From Caenispirillum bisanense (lineage in GTDB: Bacteria; Pseudomonadota; Alphaproteobacteria; Rhodospirillales; UBA2165), in NCBI GenBank assembly GCA_945877815.1, contig CAMDWJ010000013.1, forward strand, positions 42,771 through 106,770: a DNA stretch of 64,000 nt. The letters run 5' to 3'. Of the stretch, positions 63,459-64,000 are shown piece by piece. Within the stretch, counting starts at the first letter, position 1; every line of letters begins with the position of its first letter. The translations under genes were made by a program, and so were the position numbers. The notes under the pieces were generated by a model. The model saw only the letters and a program-made list of their open reading frames with translations, was not told where the DNA came from and searched no databases.

Positions 63459-64000
63459 TTGGCAATTTCGTCGCTCTCTGTAACTCAGATTAGCGCGCTG
63501 ACGACCACGGCAATTCTAAGCCTAAGCACGACGGAGATCGCTTCGCTCAGCGCCACTCAGGTCGGCGCGATCAATACCAGCGGAATCTCTGTTATCGATG
63601 CGACCCAACTCGCCGCCCTGTCGACGACTCAGATCGGAGGCCTGACGGCGGCCCAAGTCTCCGGTTTTCAGAACAGCTTGGCATTCAGTGCTGCTCAGTT
63701 GGTGGTTTTGAGCGGCCAGCAATTTAGAGCTCTGACCAGCTCGCAGCTCGATTCGTTCAACACGACCCATATCGCGGCCGTCAGCACGACACAACTCGCC
63801 TCGCTATCAACCACGAATCTCGATTCTCTCGATACCACACAGATTAGGACGCTGAGCGCGACCCAACTGAGCGGGATCAAGGCGACGCAGATCGGCGGTC
63901 TGACGACGACGGATGCGACGGAGTTCACCTCGACGCAGATCGGGGCGCTGAGCACGACGCAACTGCGCGCTTTGTCGGCGGCGAACCTGTCGGCGCTGTC
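63459..64000 (+). CDS. Second octapeptide-repeat Ser/Thr-rich protein, 3' end outside the window
   Basis: Open from a TTG start at 63459 to the window edge, 180 codons seen. The reading is AISSLSVTQISALTTTAILS and onward, and about 100 of its first roughly 120 residues match the gene at 57770-59404 by eye, in the same octapeptide register, including SGISVIDATQLAALSTTQI and SSQLDSF. The homologous start in the other copy is ATG, and both share the same upstream leader with AGAAGGG, which supports TTG here. Orientation is opposite to the first copy. Its length and end are unknown. Confidence 0.85.
   Translation, partial: MAISSLSVTQISALTTTAILSLSTTEIASLSATQVGAINTSGISVIDATQLAALSTTQIGGLTAAQVSGFQNSLAFSAAQLVVLSGQQFRALTSSQLDSFNTTHIAAVSTTQLASLSTTNLDSLDTTQIRTLSATQLSGIKATQIGGLTTTDATEFTSTQIGALSTTQLRALSAANLSAL

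Noticed and set aside
1..64000. tRNA, rRNA, prophage or plasmid functions
   Set aside because: No cloverleaf, rRNA-like stretch, integrase, phage or replication gene was recognised.

Overview
The window is GC-rich chromosomal DNA of an alphaproteobacterium, probably of the Rhodospirillales or a neighbouring order. This is inferred from gene families (NIPSNAP, UGSC-type protein, RidA, VanA-like Rieske oxygenase, BFD-type ferredoxin, Fbp-type iron transporter) and from an alphaproteobacterial-looking intergenic palindrome. I see no rRNA, tRNA, CRISPR array, plasmid or prophage functions.

Bases 1-18200 are ordinary metabolism and transport: an aldo/keto reductase cut by the window edge, MATE and MFS exporters, a PPOX-fold protein, a NIPSNAP protein, a SPOR-domain protein, a class III aminotransferase, a family 5 solute-binding protein, three VOC proteins, an M23 peptidase, a BFD ferredoxin, a MetE-like methyltransferase, a UGSC-family protein, a thioredoxin-reductase-like enzyme, a universal stress protein, RidA, a guanine-deaminase-like enzyme and an MliC-like protein. 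Bases 18300-21540 hold clustered gene decay: a ruined response regulator/histidine kinase, a class II aldolase with an in-frame stop and a short-chain dehydrogenase fragment, around an intact GH1 glucosidase. A Rieske oxygenase follows.

From 45295 down to 25021 the minus strand is almost continuously coding. In transcription order it carries an iron(III) ABC transporter with two Fur-like palindromes upstream, a translationally coupled set of four glycosyltransferases and a histidine phosphatase, a 1187-residue ABC exporter with a split and degenerate ATPase plus cyclic-nucleotide-binding and GGDEF-like domains, a small PH-like membrane protein, an Opp/Dpp-type transporter and a GT2-like protein.

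Bases 45586-64000 are a glycan and protein-modification island. It holds two GT25 transferases, two radical SAM proteins (one fused to an FkbM-like domain), two methyltransferases, a CgeB-like transferase, a TPR-SPINDLY (O-GlcNAc-transferase-like) protein, a TPR-GT9-methyltransferase fusion and a GT4 transferase. It also holds two paralogous proteins made almost wholly of Ser/Thr-rich octapeptide repeats (L-[ST]-T-T-Q-[ILV]-x-[AG]). These two lie in inverted orientation on either side of the fusion/GT4 pair, and the second runs off the window. My main hypothesis is that the repeat proteins are surface or secreted acceptors for the neighbouring O-glycosyltransferases. This is inferred from context and composition only.
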